A stretch of DNA of 32,824 nucleotides from Actinomycetota bacterium (lineage in GTDB: Bacteria; Actinomycetota; Actinomycetes; S36-B12), in contig JAFMCH010000018.1 of NCBI GenBank assembly GCA_017857875.1, positions 1-32,824 of the forward strand, read 5' to 3'. The notes below the pieces were generated by a model, which worked only from the letters and a program-made list of their open reading frames with translations, ran no database searches and was not told the origin of the DNA. This document shows positions 1 through 6,967 of this stretch, in pieces (the first letter of the stretch is position 1; each line of letters opens with the position of its first letter). A program made the translations under genes and the position numbers.

Positions 1-91
1 CCCACACTGGACGGTGTTTGAGACCGCTTCCTCTACCGGTTGGGATACCGGGGCGCATCGAAGTACAGCCTAGGGCTGTCGGCAGGGAGAC

Positions 92-97
92 TATCCT
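92..97 (+). promoter_or_regulatory. Candidate -10 box (TATCCT) of leaderless pdtaR
   Basis: TATCCT fits TANNNT and ends 7 bases before GTG 105. That would put the transcription start at or next to the start codon. No convincing -35 is visible. It is one of nine similarly placed boxes in the window. Confidence 0.5.
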
Positions 98-104
98 GTC
101 GGGT

Positions 105-689
105 GTGTTACGAGTGGGCGTGGCTGAGGATGAGGCGATTATCCGGATGGACCTCGTCGAAATCTTGACCGAGGAGGGCTATGAGGTGGTTGGTGCCGTG
201 GGCAACGGTGAGGATGCACTCACCCTGGTCGAAGCACAATCACCAGACGTGATGCTGGTTGACATCGCCATGCCACGACTTGACGGGCTGGCAGTGACTC
301 GCCTTATCAGTGAAAGGACTGCGGTGGTGTTGGTCACCGCTTTCGATCAACGTGACCTGGTCGAGCAAGCCACCAGCGCAGGAGCGATGGGCTACCTGGT
401 TAAGCCGGTCGGCCGCAGCGACGTGATGCCAGCGATCGAGGTTGCCGCTGCGCGCTGGGCAAAGGCCGCGGAACTGAGTGATCAGGCCAGTGATCTCGCC
501 CAACGACTCGCCGACCGTCGCGACGTGGAGCGGGCCAAGGCGTTGTTGATGGCTCGGGGGCAGACTGAAGACGCGGCCTTCGCGAAACTGCGCCGAGGCG
601 CTATGGACGGCCGTATCTCGTTGGGGGAATCGGCGCGCCGGGAATTGGGCAAAGATTCGACGTCGGGCTCGGCCTTTTCCGGCCCATGA
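105..689 (+). CDS. pdtaR: PdtaR-type response regulator with ANTAR RNA-binding domain
   Basis: Two-component response regulator that acts on RNA rather than DNA. The receiver domain occupies about residues 2-115 and shows the acidic pair in AEDE, the phospho-acceptor Asp53 (LVDIAMP), the switch Thr78 (VTAFDQRD) and Lys100 (YLVKP). The C-terminal ANTAR domain (about 125-185) carries VERAKALLMARG...AFAKLRRGAMD. The order of domains and the wording of these motifs match M. tuberculosis PdtaR (Rv1626), the partner of the sensor kinase PdtaS, which is not in this window. ANTAR proteins bind paired hairpins in nascent mRNA and prevent termination. The open frame continues upstream to a TTG at 18, but GTG 105 is preferred. 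It begins just before the receiver domain and has TATCCT at positions -13 to -8, which suggests a leaderless mRNA. It lies beside a liv transporter and polA, as in Streptomyces. Family assignment is firm; the start is moderately sure. Confidence 0.9.
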   Translation: MLRVGVAEDEAIIRMDLVEILTEEGYEVVGAVGNGEDALTLVEAQSPDVMLVDIAMPRLDGLAVTRLISERTAVVLVTAFDQRDLVEQATSAGAMGYLVKPVGRSDVMPAIEVAAARWAKAAELSDQASDLAQRLADRRDVERAKALLMARGQTEDAAFAKLRRGAMDGRISLGESARRELGKDSTSGSAFSGP

Positions 690-876
690 TCCCGATCGGG
701 TAACGATCCGGGCTGGTTAGGGCTCAGATGCCCCTTGAAAGGTTACGGATTGACAACCATCGCGCAGTGGGCCCAGTTAGATGGCCGATTTGCACCCCCG
801 GCAAGGTACATTCAGAAGACCGTAATCCCAAATATGGCAGTGGGGCTCACGTCTTGCTGCCCAAAGGAGTACATCT
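690..876 (+). other. Intergenic region upstream of the substrate-binding lipoprotein
   Basis: This 187-base gap holds the leader and promoter of the binding-protein gene. Just after the pdtaR stop is CCCGATCGGG (691-700), which can also pair with CGATCCGGG downstream as an imperfect hairpin without a U-tract. A TTGACA occurs at 750-755 but has no TANNNT at 16-19 bases. TACATT at 807-812 is a possible -10 without a good -35. The gene itself has a clear Shine-Dalgarno, AAAGGAG at 863-869, seven bases before ATG 877. I cannot choose the promoter. Confidence 0.4.
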
Positions 877-2196
877 ATGAAGCGACGAATTGCTGGGTCG
901 CTAGCCGTCATCGGTGCTGCAAGCCTCGTGCTTGCCGCATGTGGTGGCAGCAGCGACGATGGTGGCTCGGCGACGCCCTCACCTACGGGCGACACCACAT
1001 CAGCCACCGCAGAACCCACCACCGAGTGCACCAATGATCAGCTGATCATCGGCACCATGCTTCCCGCGACGGGCGATCTTGCCTTCCTCGGGCCGCCTGA
1101 GTATGCCGGCGTTGACCTTGGTGTTGAAGAAGTTGATGCGGGCGGCGGCGTGCTAGGCAAGCCGATCATCAACGAATATGGTGATTCGGGCGACACATCG
1201 ACCGACATCGCCTCGCAGACCATCGATGCTCATGCCGCCAAGGGCGTGCAGGTTGTCATCGGTGCGGCTTCTTCAGGCGTGTCCTTGAGCGTGCTGGAGA
1301 AGACCACAATTCAAAACGGCATGGTCATGTTCTCTCCGGCCAATACCTCGCCGGCGTTGACCACTGCTCCTGACGATGGCCTGTACTTCCGCTTCTCGCC
1401 CTCAGATGTGTTGCAGGGTGCCGTTGCGGCAAATGAAGCCATTTCGGCCGGCCTGACCGCAGGCGCCACGATCGCTCGTGACGATCCCTACGGCACCGGC
1501 CTCCAGGATGCCTTCGTCAAGGACTTCGAAGCAGCCGGTGGCACCATCACCGCACAGCTTGTCTACGACCCCAAGGCACCCTCATTTGAGGCTGAGGTAG
1601 CAGAGATGGCCGCTAGCAACCCGGACTTCATCCAGGTGATCGGCTTCGATGAGACCACCAAGCTTCTCCAGGAAATGATCAAGCAGGGCGTTGGCCCGCA
1701 GGATCTGCAGGTGTACCTCGTTGACGGCAACCTGTCGACAACGGCCTACGGTGACTTCCCGGCCGGCACCATGGACGGCGTCATCGGCACCCTGCCGATC
1801 GGCGATCCGAGCTCCGATCTCGATGCATTCAACGAGCGTCTGCTATCGGTAGACCCGAGCCTGACGGACTTCGCCTATGGCGCTCAGTCCTATGACGTGG
1901 TCATCGCAGTCGCGCTTGCCGCTCAGTACGCAGGTTGTGCCGATGCGCGTTCCATCGCTGACGCCCTACCCATGGTCGTCAACGAGCAGCCCGGCGCAGA
2001 AGAGTGCGATAGCTGGGATTCCTGCAACGCGATCATCCAGGCCGGTGGCCAGCCTAACTTCAATGGCGCGACCGGTCCGCTTGATCTGAACGAGTTTGGC
2101 GACCCGAAGACCGGCACGATCGGTATCTTCGAGTACATCAGCAACACAGAGTACGAATTGCTCGACAGCGTCACCGCTGAGGTGCCCGCACCGTAA
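877..2196 (+). CDS. livK: Branched-chain amino acid-type ABC transporter substrate-binding lipoprotein
   Basis: Extracytoplasmic receptor of a LivKHMGF-type importer. The 439-residue product begins with a short basic n-region, a hydrophobic stretch and the lipobox LAAC with Cys22, so it should be lipid-anchored on the outer face of the membrane. A Ser/Thr/Asp-rich linker follows. From about residue 55 there is a type I periplasmic-binding fold (Peripla_BP_6): IIGTMLPATGDLAFLG, then VQVVIGAASSGVS and the FSPSD...GA region typical of ligand-binding loops in Leu/Ile/Val-binding proteins. The ATG has a strong AAAGGAG ribosome site. It converges with the livHMGF operon, ending 115 bases from livF across a two-sided terminator, so receptor and pore are transcribed separately. 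The true ligand could be an amino acid, amide or urea-like compound; the sequence does not decide. The symbol reflects family only. Confidence 0.85.
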   Translation: MKRRIAGSLAVIGAASLVLAACGGSSDDGGSATPSPTGDTTSATAEPTTECTNDQLIIGTMLPATGDLAFLGPPEYAGVDLGVEEVDAGGGVLGKPIINEYGDSGDTSTDIASQTIDAHAAKGVQVVIGAASSGVSLSVLEKTTIQNGMVMFSPANTSPALTTAPDDGLYFRFSPSDVLQGAVAANEAISAGLTAGATIARDDPYGTGLQDAFVKDFEAAGGTITAQLVYDPKAPSFEAEVAEMAASNPDFIQVIGFDETTKLLQEMIKQGVGPQDLQVYLVDGNLSTTAYGDFPAGTMDGVIGTLPIGDPSSDLDAFNERLLSVDPSLTDFAYGAQSYDVVIAVALAAQYAGCADARSIADALPMVVNEQPGAEECDSWDSCNAIIQAGGQPNFNGATGPLDLNEFGDPKTGTIGIFEYISNTEYELLDSVTAEVPAP

Positions 2197-2213
2197 GCAC
2201 CCCTGGCACCACG

Positions 2214-2253
2214 AAATGTGGCCCGGTCCCCGCAAGGGGGCCGGGCCACATTT
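2214..2253. terminator. Bidirectional intrinsic terminator between livK and livF
   Basis: An 18-base-pair inverted repeat, arms 2214-2231 and 2236-2253, closes on a GCAA (GNRA) tetraloop with only one G-T wobble. The stem is GC-rich at its centre and flanked by AAA and TTT at the ends. The terminal A/T tracts give a short U-run on either strand, so it can end transcripts from both convergent units. It is the strongest hairpin I found in the window. Confidence 0.85.
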
Positions 2254-2311
2254 GTTATGCGCTGATGTGTCCTGTCAATCGCGGGAGCTGAAGTGAAGTG
2301 GTTGTGGATTC

Positions 2312-3166
2312 CTATGCCTTGGCGAGGGTGCCGAGGTACAGTTCGATGACCTTGGGGTCGTTGGCCAGTTCGCTACCCGTACCGGTGTAGGCGTTGGTGC
2401 CTTGATCGAGAACGTAGCCTCGGTCGACGATCTGAAGACACCTGCTGGCATTTTGTTCCACGATAATCACGGTGACACCCGTCTTGTTGATGTCGCGCAC
2501 CCGCACGAAGACCTCATCTTGCAGTGAGGGTGACAATCCGGCGCTGGGTTCGTCGAGAAGCAGAACGCTCGGGTCCATCATCAGTGCTCGGCCCATCGCC
2601 ACCATTTGCCGCTCACCACCGGAGAGTGAGCCCGCGCGTTGTTTGCGACGTTCGGCAAGGGCTGGAAAAATATCGGCAACGCGAGCGAAACTGTCAGCGA
2701 ACTTCTTGGGTTGCTGATAGCAACCCACCTCGAGGTTCTCTTCGATCGTGAGGGACGGGAACACGTTATTGTTCTGCGGGACGAAGCTGACCCCCATGGT
2801 GACCAGTTTGTCTGCGCGCAGATTGGTGATGTCTTGGCCTCGGAGTGTGACGCTGCCTTGGTTGATGCGGACCAGACCGAACATCGCCTTGAGCAAAGTC
2901 GATTTGCCGGCACCGTTTGGCCCGATGATGCCTACGAGTTCGCCGTCGGATGCGGTGAGGTTGCAGCCATTGAGGATATTGACTCCGGGGAAGTACCCGG
3001 CGACGAGATCGTGCGCGTTTACCAAGAAGTCAGTCGACACCGCTTGGATTTCGACCGGCTTGACATCTTGGTGGGCGAAGAGATCGATCTCACGCTCAAA
3101 CTCGCCTAGATCTTCAGGACCTGGAACGTTGTCGGGCGTACCGGCTCGCGGATCAAAACCACTCAT
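2312..3166 (-). CDS. livF: Branched-chain amino acid ABC transporter ATP-binding protein (LivF type)
   Basis: One of the two cytoplasmic ATPases that power the Liv importer. Visible motifs are Walker A GPNGAGKST (82-90), Q-loop Gln131, signature LSGGE (181-185) and Walker B VLLLDEPSAG (201-210). VIIVEQN follows, where the switch position is Gln as usual in LivF. At 284 residues it is longer than the usual roughly 235. The extra is an N-terminal hydrophilic extension of about 48 residues before the ABC core begins at VNAHDLVAGY. The start is well supported: ATG overlaps the livG stop as ATGA, with GAGGAGG seven bases upstream. It is the last gene of livHMGF. Confidence 0.93.
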   Translation of the reverse strand: MSGFDPRAGTPDNVPGPEDLGEFEREIDLFAHQDVKPVEIQAVSTDFLVNAHDLVAGYFPGVNILNGCNLTASDGELVGIIGPNGAGKSTLLKAMFGLVRINQGSVTLRGQDITNLRADKLVTMGVSFVPQNNNVFPSLTIEENLEVGCYQQPKKFADSFARVADIFPALAERRKQRAGSLSGGERQMVAMGRALMMDPSVLLLDEPSAGLSPSLQDEVFVRVRDINKTGVTVIIVEQNASRCLQIVDRGYVLDQGTNAYTGTGSELANDPKVIELYLGTLAKA

Positions 3167-4056
3167 GCCGGATCCTCCTCGGTCGTGAGGCCTTGACCAG
3201 ACTCGGTTAAGGCGCTGTCGTGATGGGCTCCAAGATACGCATCGATGACCCGCTGGTCTTGCATGACTGACCCTGGCGTGCCCTCGGAAATGATGGCCCC
3301 CTGCGCCATAACGACGACCCAGTCGCTGACATCGCGAACCATGTCCATGTCGTGTTCGACGAACATCACCGTCGTGCCCTCTTCGCGAATGTCGCGAATG
3401 TGATCGAGCAGGCTTTGTTTGAGTGCTGGGTTGACCCCGGCCATCGGCTCGTCGAGCATAACCAATTGTGGGTTGAGCATGAGCGCACGTGCCATCTCTA
3501 GCAGCTTCCGCTGACCTCCAGAGAGAGAGCCGGCGAAGTCGGCCGATTTCTGTGCGAGGTTGAATCGACCCAGGAGTTCCATTGCTCGTTTTGTATTTTG
3601 TGATTCCTGCTTGGCCCAGGTGAATTTGAAAATAGAGGGAAAAATGCTTTCGCCTGTTTGCCCACCGGCGCCGAGCAGCATGTTGTCGAGCACCGACAAC
3701 CGCGACAGGCTCTTGGTGAGCTGAAACGTTCGAACGAGGCCTTGGCGAGCGAGTTTATTGGGCGCTCGATTAGTGATGGCCTCGTCGTTGTAAGTCCAAC
3801 TGCCGTCATCGGAGGTGTCAAATCCGCTGATGACGTTGAAGAAGGTGGACTTGCCGGCACCATTGGGGCCGATGAGCGCGGTGATGGCTCCTCGCTGGAC
3901 CTCCAGGTGCGACACGTCCACCGCGCGTAGGCCGCCGAACTGACGCACAACCGAGTCCACCCGCAAAATGGGATCGGGTTTGGCAACACCGGGCTCAGGG
4001 GTCAACTCAGCCAAGGCCGCGACGGCCGCGTTAGCCAGGGGTGCTTCAGCGGGCAT
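3163..4056 (-). CDS. livG: Branched-chain amino acid ABC transporter ATP-binding protein (LivG type)
   Basis: Partner ATPase of LivF in the importer. Walker A GPNGAGKST is at 63-71, signature LSGGQ at 178-182, Walker B LVMLDEPMAG from 198, and the switch His235 is in FVEHDMDMV. The sequence GVNPAL after Walker B is characteristic of the LivG subfamily. At 297 residues it is some 40 longer than the standard protein, with about 28 extra Ala/Pro-rich residues at the N terminus and an acidic tail. It overlaps livM by 11 bases and livF by four, so translation is probably coupled. AAGGAG lies ten bases upstream of its ATG. Confidence 0.93.
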   Translation of the reverse strand: MPAEAPLANAAVAALAELTPEPGVAKPDPILRVDSVVRQFGGLRAVDVSHLEVQRGAITALIGPNGAGKSTFFNVISGFDTSDDGSWTYNDEAITNRAPNKLARQGLVRTFQLTKSLSRLSVLDNMLLGAGGQTGESIFPSIFKFTWAKQESQNTKRAMELLGRFNLAQKSADFAGSLSGGQRKLLEMARALMLNPQLVMLDEPMAGVNPALKQSLLDHIRDIREEGTTVMFVEHDMDMVRDVSDWVVVMAQGAIISEGTPGSVMQDQRVIDAYLGAHHDSALTESGQGLTTEEDPA

Positions 4057-5029
4057 CGAGCATCAACTCCTTGCGGTCGCCGAGGATTCCTTGAGGTCGG
4101 AAGATCATCAGAAGCATCAAGCCTATGCCCACCAGAATGAATCGAATGGGCCCAATCTGGGTTACCGAAATAAAGGTTATGACGTCATTGGCCACACCTT
4201 CCTTGAGCACCTGCTCAACAAACACCAGAAGGAACCAGAAGATGGCCGCGCCTAGAAGAGGCCCGGCCACGCGAGCCGTACCACCCAGGATCAGCATGAC
4301 GTACAAAAAGAACGTGAAATCGGGGACGAAGCCGTCTGGCTGAACTGAGCCCTTACTCACGGCAGAGAAAACACCAGCGAAAGCCGCGAACACACCACCC
4401 AGCATGAGCACCTGCAGTTTGCGCAGGTAGGTGTTCTTGCCCAGTGAGCGTACGGCGTCCTCATCCTCGCGAATTCCCTTGACCATGCGACCCCACGGAC
4501 TGCGCATGAGCAGCCAAGTCAGGAGGGTCATGATCGCGATGAATGTCCATCCGGTCATCACGAGCCACATATCAACCCGAGAGAACGACAGCGGCCCGAG
4601 TTCAAATCTGTCCCATTCGGGGAGGGGATTGAGGTCGTAGAACTCGGTGCCGATCGAGCCGGTGACCCCTTGTGATCCACCGAGGAAATCGGCGGACTTT
4701 GCGAGAAACCGGAGGATTTCACTTGCGGCGATGGTGACGATAGCCAGATAGTCAGCTCGTAGTCGCAGAGTGGGGATGCCCAGCAGTAGGGCGAGGCCTA
4801 TCGCGATGATGACCGCGAACGCGACGCCCAACCACAGGCTGGAACCGACTTCGACGACCGTTACGCCCACCGCGTAGGCACCGACGGCCACAAAGGCAAC
4901 TTGGCCGAAGTTCAGCAGGCCGCCGTAGCCGAATTGAATGTTCAGACCGATCGCGGCGATGCAATAAATGATTGCGGTGACACCGATCGCCTGAGTTAAC
5001 GACTGAGAGAGGATGAATCCGAAATCCAT
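4046..5029 (-). CDS. livM: Branched-chain amino acid ABC transporter permease (LivM type)
   Basis: Integral membrane permease that forms the translocation pore with LivH. The 327-residue product is almost wholly hydrophobic, with about eight to ten membrane segments. It contains family motifs such as GYGGLLNFGQVAFVAVGAYA near residue 35 and the cytoplasmic coupling loop GRMVKGIREDEDAVRSLGKN. The C terminus has the common RPQGILG ending. It starts three bases after the livH stop and its end overlaps livG, consistent with a single mRNA. Confidence 0.93.
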   Translation of the reverse strand: MDFGFILSQSLTQAIGVTAIIYCIAAIGLNIQFGYGGLLNFGQVAFVAVGAYAVGVTVVEVGSSLWLGVAFAVIIAIGLALLLGIPTLRLRADYLAIVTIAASEILRFLAKSADFLGGSQGVTGSIGTEFYDLNPLPEWDRFELGPLSFSRVDMWLVMTGWTFIAIMTLLTWLLMRSPWGRMVKGIREDEDAVRSLGKNTYLRKLQVLMLGGVFAAFAGVFSAVSKGSVQPDGFVPDFTFFLYVMLILGGTARVAGPLLGAAIFWFLLVFVEQVLKEGVANDVITFISVTQIGPIRFILVGIGLMLLMIFRPQGILGDRKELMLDAR

Positions 5030-5032
5030 GAT

Positions 5033-6316
5033 CTAGCCCACCCTTTCCCGTCGGCCGAGTAGTCCTTGAGGCCTCACCAGCAAAAGGATGATCATCAAGA
5101 ACAATGCGGCAGCTGTTTTGAGTTCGGTTGGGACGATGAGTGTCGACAACTGCACGGTGATGCCCACAACGAATGAGCCCACGATGGCACCACCGATGGT
5201 TCCCAGGCCGCCGAGGACAACGGCGGCAAAAAAGGTGAGAAGTAGGAATTGACCCATGGTCCACACGACGTTCTGGGTCAGGCCGAGGAAGACTCCACTA
5301 AGAGCGGCCAGGCTAGCACCCAAGACCCATACGACCGAAATGACGCGCTCGACGTTGACTCCTGATGCAGAAGCCAGCGCCGGGTTATCCGAGACGGCGC
5401 GTGTTGCCTTGCCTAGTCGAGAGTTCTTCAACCACAGGACTGAAATGGTCAGAACGATGATGGCAATGACCGACATGATCAATTCTTTGGGCGTGACGAA
5501 AACGATGCCCAGATCGATCGGAGTTTGCCCGGCAAACTGCTCAAAGCTTTGCGGCGCTCCACCGAAGAAGAAGACGATCAGGTAGCGAATCGTGATAGCA
5601 AGGCCGATCGAGACAATCATCGCGGCGATAAGGCCTGTGCCACGTCGACGCAGTGGCTTCCAAAGGAACTGGTTTTGACCCCAGCCCCACAGCGCTGCGC
5701 TGAGCACAATCGCGAGCGGTCCAGCGATGATGATGTTGATGCCGAAAGTGGTATTCAGCACCAGGGCCGTGAACGCTCCGAGAGTCAACAACTCACCGTG
5801 GGCGAAGTTTGTCAAACCGGTGGTTCCAAAAATCAGGCTCAGCCCCAGCGCGCTCAGGGCGATAATGATCGACAGTACGATGCCGCCGACGAGTAGTTGA
5901 GCCACGCGATCAAAGGTGATCCCACCACCGCCACCGCCACCCCCGTCGCCACCGATCGTGAAAATCACTCGCTTATCGCGCGTGAGTACGCTCACCTCTC
6001 GCGGATTGTCGCCCTGAACACCTTCGGTGATGGTGCCCTCATCGAGTGTGAGCGTGAAGGTGGATTCAGTGGGCACTGCAATCACGGCCAGGCCTTCGCC
6101 ATCGGTCACGATGTCTGCGGTGAACCCGTCGGGGCCGGTGATGTTGATTGCGGCATCAGGGATACCGGCTCGCTCGCCGTCAATGACCGCCACGGTGAGT
6201 TCGAGCTCATCAGCCTGGGCCGGTGACGCGAACCCCATGACCGGGATCAGCGCGAACAGCAGGGCCAAGAAGCCACTACCTAACCAACGGGTGGGGCGCC
6301 TGGATCGCTGGTGCAC
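5033..6316 (-). CDS. livH: LivH-type permease with a secreted N-terminal Ig-like/carboxypeptidase-regulatory-like domain
   Basis: Permease subunit of the Liv importer with an added extracellular domain. From GTG 6316 the product is 427 residues against about 300 for ordinary LivH. Residues 1-35 look like a cleavable signal peptide: basic start, hydrophobic core, and ASPAQA before Asp36. Residues about 37-121 form a beta-rich module with the pattern GIPDAAINITGPDGF...TDGEGLAVIAVP, resembling carboxypeptidase-regulatory-like or CNA-B folds. A run of nine glycines (125-133) then leads into a complete LivH permease (GLSLIFGTTGLTNFAHGELL, ending RPQGLLG). A frame from TTG 6337 is seven codons longer, but AGGAGG lies inside it, four bases before GTG 6316, so GTG is preferred. 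First gene of livHMGF. The function of the extra domain is unknown; contact with the lipid-anchored receptor is a guess. Confidence 0.88.
   Translation of the reverse strand: MHQRSRRPTRWLGSGFLALLFALIPVMGFASPAQADELELTVAVIDGERAGIPDAAINITGPDGFTADIVTDGEGLAVIAVPTESTFTLTLDEGTITEGVQGDNPREVSVLTRDKRVIFTIGGDGGGGGGGGITFDRVAQLLVGGIVLSIIIALSALGLSLIFGTTGLTNFAHGELLTLGAFTALVLNTTFGINIIIAGPLAIVLSAALWGWGQNQFLWKPLRRRGTGLIAAMIVSIGLAITIRYLIVFFFGGAPQSFEQFAGQTPIDLGIVFVTPKELIMSVIAIIVLTISVLWLKNSRLGKATRAVSDNPALASASGVNVERVISVVWVLGASLAALSGVFLGLTQNVVWTMGQFLLLTFFAAVVLGGLGTIGGAIVGSFVVGITVQLSTLIVPTELKTAAALFLMIILLLVRPQGLLGRRERVG
5922..5953 (-). repeat. Low-complexity glycine-codon tract inside livH
   Basis: A run of GGT/GGC/GGG codons, read on the minus strand, encodes the Gly-Gly-Asp-polyGly linker between the secreted domain and the permease. 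Such a tract could vary in length between strains by slippage in multiples of three. Confidence 0.6.
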
Positions 6317-6351
6317 ACGGCCTCCTCGACATGGCAATGATGTAGGTCTGT

Positions 6352-6397
6352 GCGTCAGTGAACGCTAAACCTGCTGAAGACCTAGGCCAACTGACGC
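6352..6397 (-). promoter_or_regulatory. Candidate promoter of livHMGF flanked by an 8-bp inverted repeat
   Basis: On the minus strand TTGGCC (6390-6385) and TAGCGT (6367-6362) are separated by exactly 17 bases, a plausible sigma-70-like promoter starting near 6355. That leaves a leader of about 39 bases to GTG 6316. Perfect inverted repeats GCGTCAGT (6352-6359) and ACTGACGC (6390-6397) enclose both boxes, as expected for paired operator half-sites. The -35 match is weak. Confidence 0.4.
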
Positions 6398-6455
6398 GGC
6401 GCCGAGCATACCCACGATTCGTCGGCCGTGGTCTCGATCCGGAGGATCAATATCA

Positions 6456-6914
6456 TCACGATCTCGTCGCATCGCGCAGCAGACAGGTCAGCCGTGCAGT
6501 TGCGGTGCGTTCACCCTGTTCGTTAGTGATCGCGATGTCGAACGTGGCCAAGGTCCGCCCGCGTGTCAGTGGGATGGCCACAGCGGTCACGTAGCCGTCC
6601 CGGACGCTTCGGTGATGACTTATCGATAGTTCGATGCCCACACCGATGCGGTCTGACCCGGCGCCCACTACAGCTGCCACCGAACCCACAGACTCAGCCA
6701 GGACCGCACTTGCTCCGCCGTGTAGGAGCCCATAGGGCTGGGTGTTTCCGGTGACCGGCATGCGAGCGACGGTCCGTTCGGGCGTGACCTCGAGCCACTC
6801 AATGCCCATGCGCTCACCCAGATGGCCGACATCCGCCTGGGCAATCCACGGCAACATGTCCTCGGTATCGGATTGCTCAGTCGATGGGGTGCGATGTTGT
6901 GGGTCATCAGACAT
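6456..6914 (-). CDS. PaaI-type hotdog-fold acyl-CoA thioesterase
   Basis: Predicted cytoplasmic thioesterase of the PaaI/YbdB group, 152 residues, a normal size for a single hotdog domain. The diagnostic segment is PYGLLHGGASAVLAESVGS, with HGG at 65-67 and the likely catalytic acid Glu74. The later strands IGVGIELSISHHRSV and GRTLATFDIAITNEQGE complete the fold. It would hydrolyse an acyl- or aryl-CoA thioester; the substrate cannot be read from the sequence. The first 25 residues are hydrophilic and probably disordered. It is divergent from polA across 53 bases. Its ATG has TAGGGT at -12 to -7, indicating a leaderless transcript. Confidence 0.85.
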   Translation of the reverse strand: MSDDPQHRTPSTEQSDTEDMLPWIAQADVGHLGERMGIEWLEVTPERTVARMPVTGNTQPYGLLHGGASAVLAESVGSVAAVVGAGSDRIGVGIELSISHHRSVRDGYVTAVAIPLTRGRTLATFDIAITNEQGERTATARLTCLLRDATRS

Positions 6915-6920
6915 GCCTGC

Positions 6921-6926
6921 ACCCTA
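6921..6926 (-). promoter_or_regulatory. Candidate -10 box (TAGGGT) of the leaderless thioesterase gene
   Basis: Minus-strand TAGGGT ends six bases before ATG 6914, occupying -12 to -7. No Shine-Dalgarno is present. It lies 30 bases from the polA -10 box, so the two divergent promoters overlap. Confidence 0.55.
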
Positions 6927-6955
6927 TGGCAGCGATGGGCTGGCCTTGACGCACT

Positions 6956-6961
6956 TAGGAT
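6956..6961 (+). promoter_or_regulatory. Candidate -10 box (TAGGAT) of leaderless polA
   Basis: TAGGAT occupies -12 to -7 relative to ATG 6968. The AGGA inside it could also serve as a weak ribosome site, so leaderless initiation is likely but not certain. Confidence 0.5.
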
Positions 6962-6967
6962 GACGGC

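Noticed and set aside
750-782. TTGACA upstream of the substrate-binding protein as a -35 box
   Set aside because: The nearest -10-like sequence, TTAGAT, is 21 bases away, beyond the usual 16-19.
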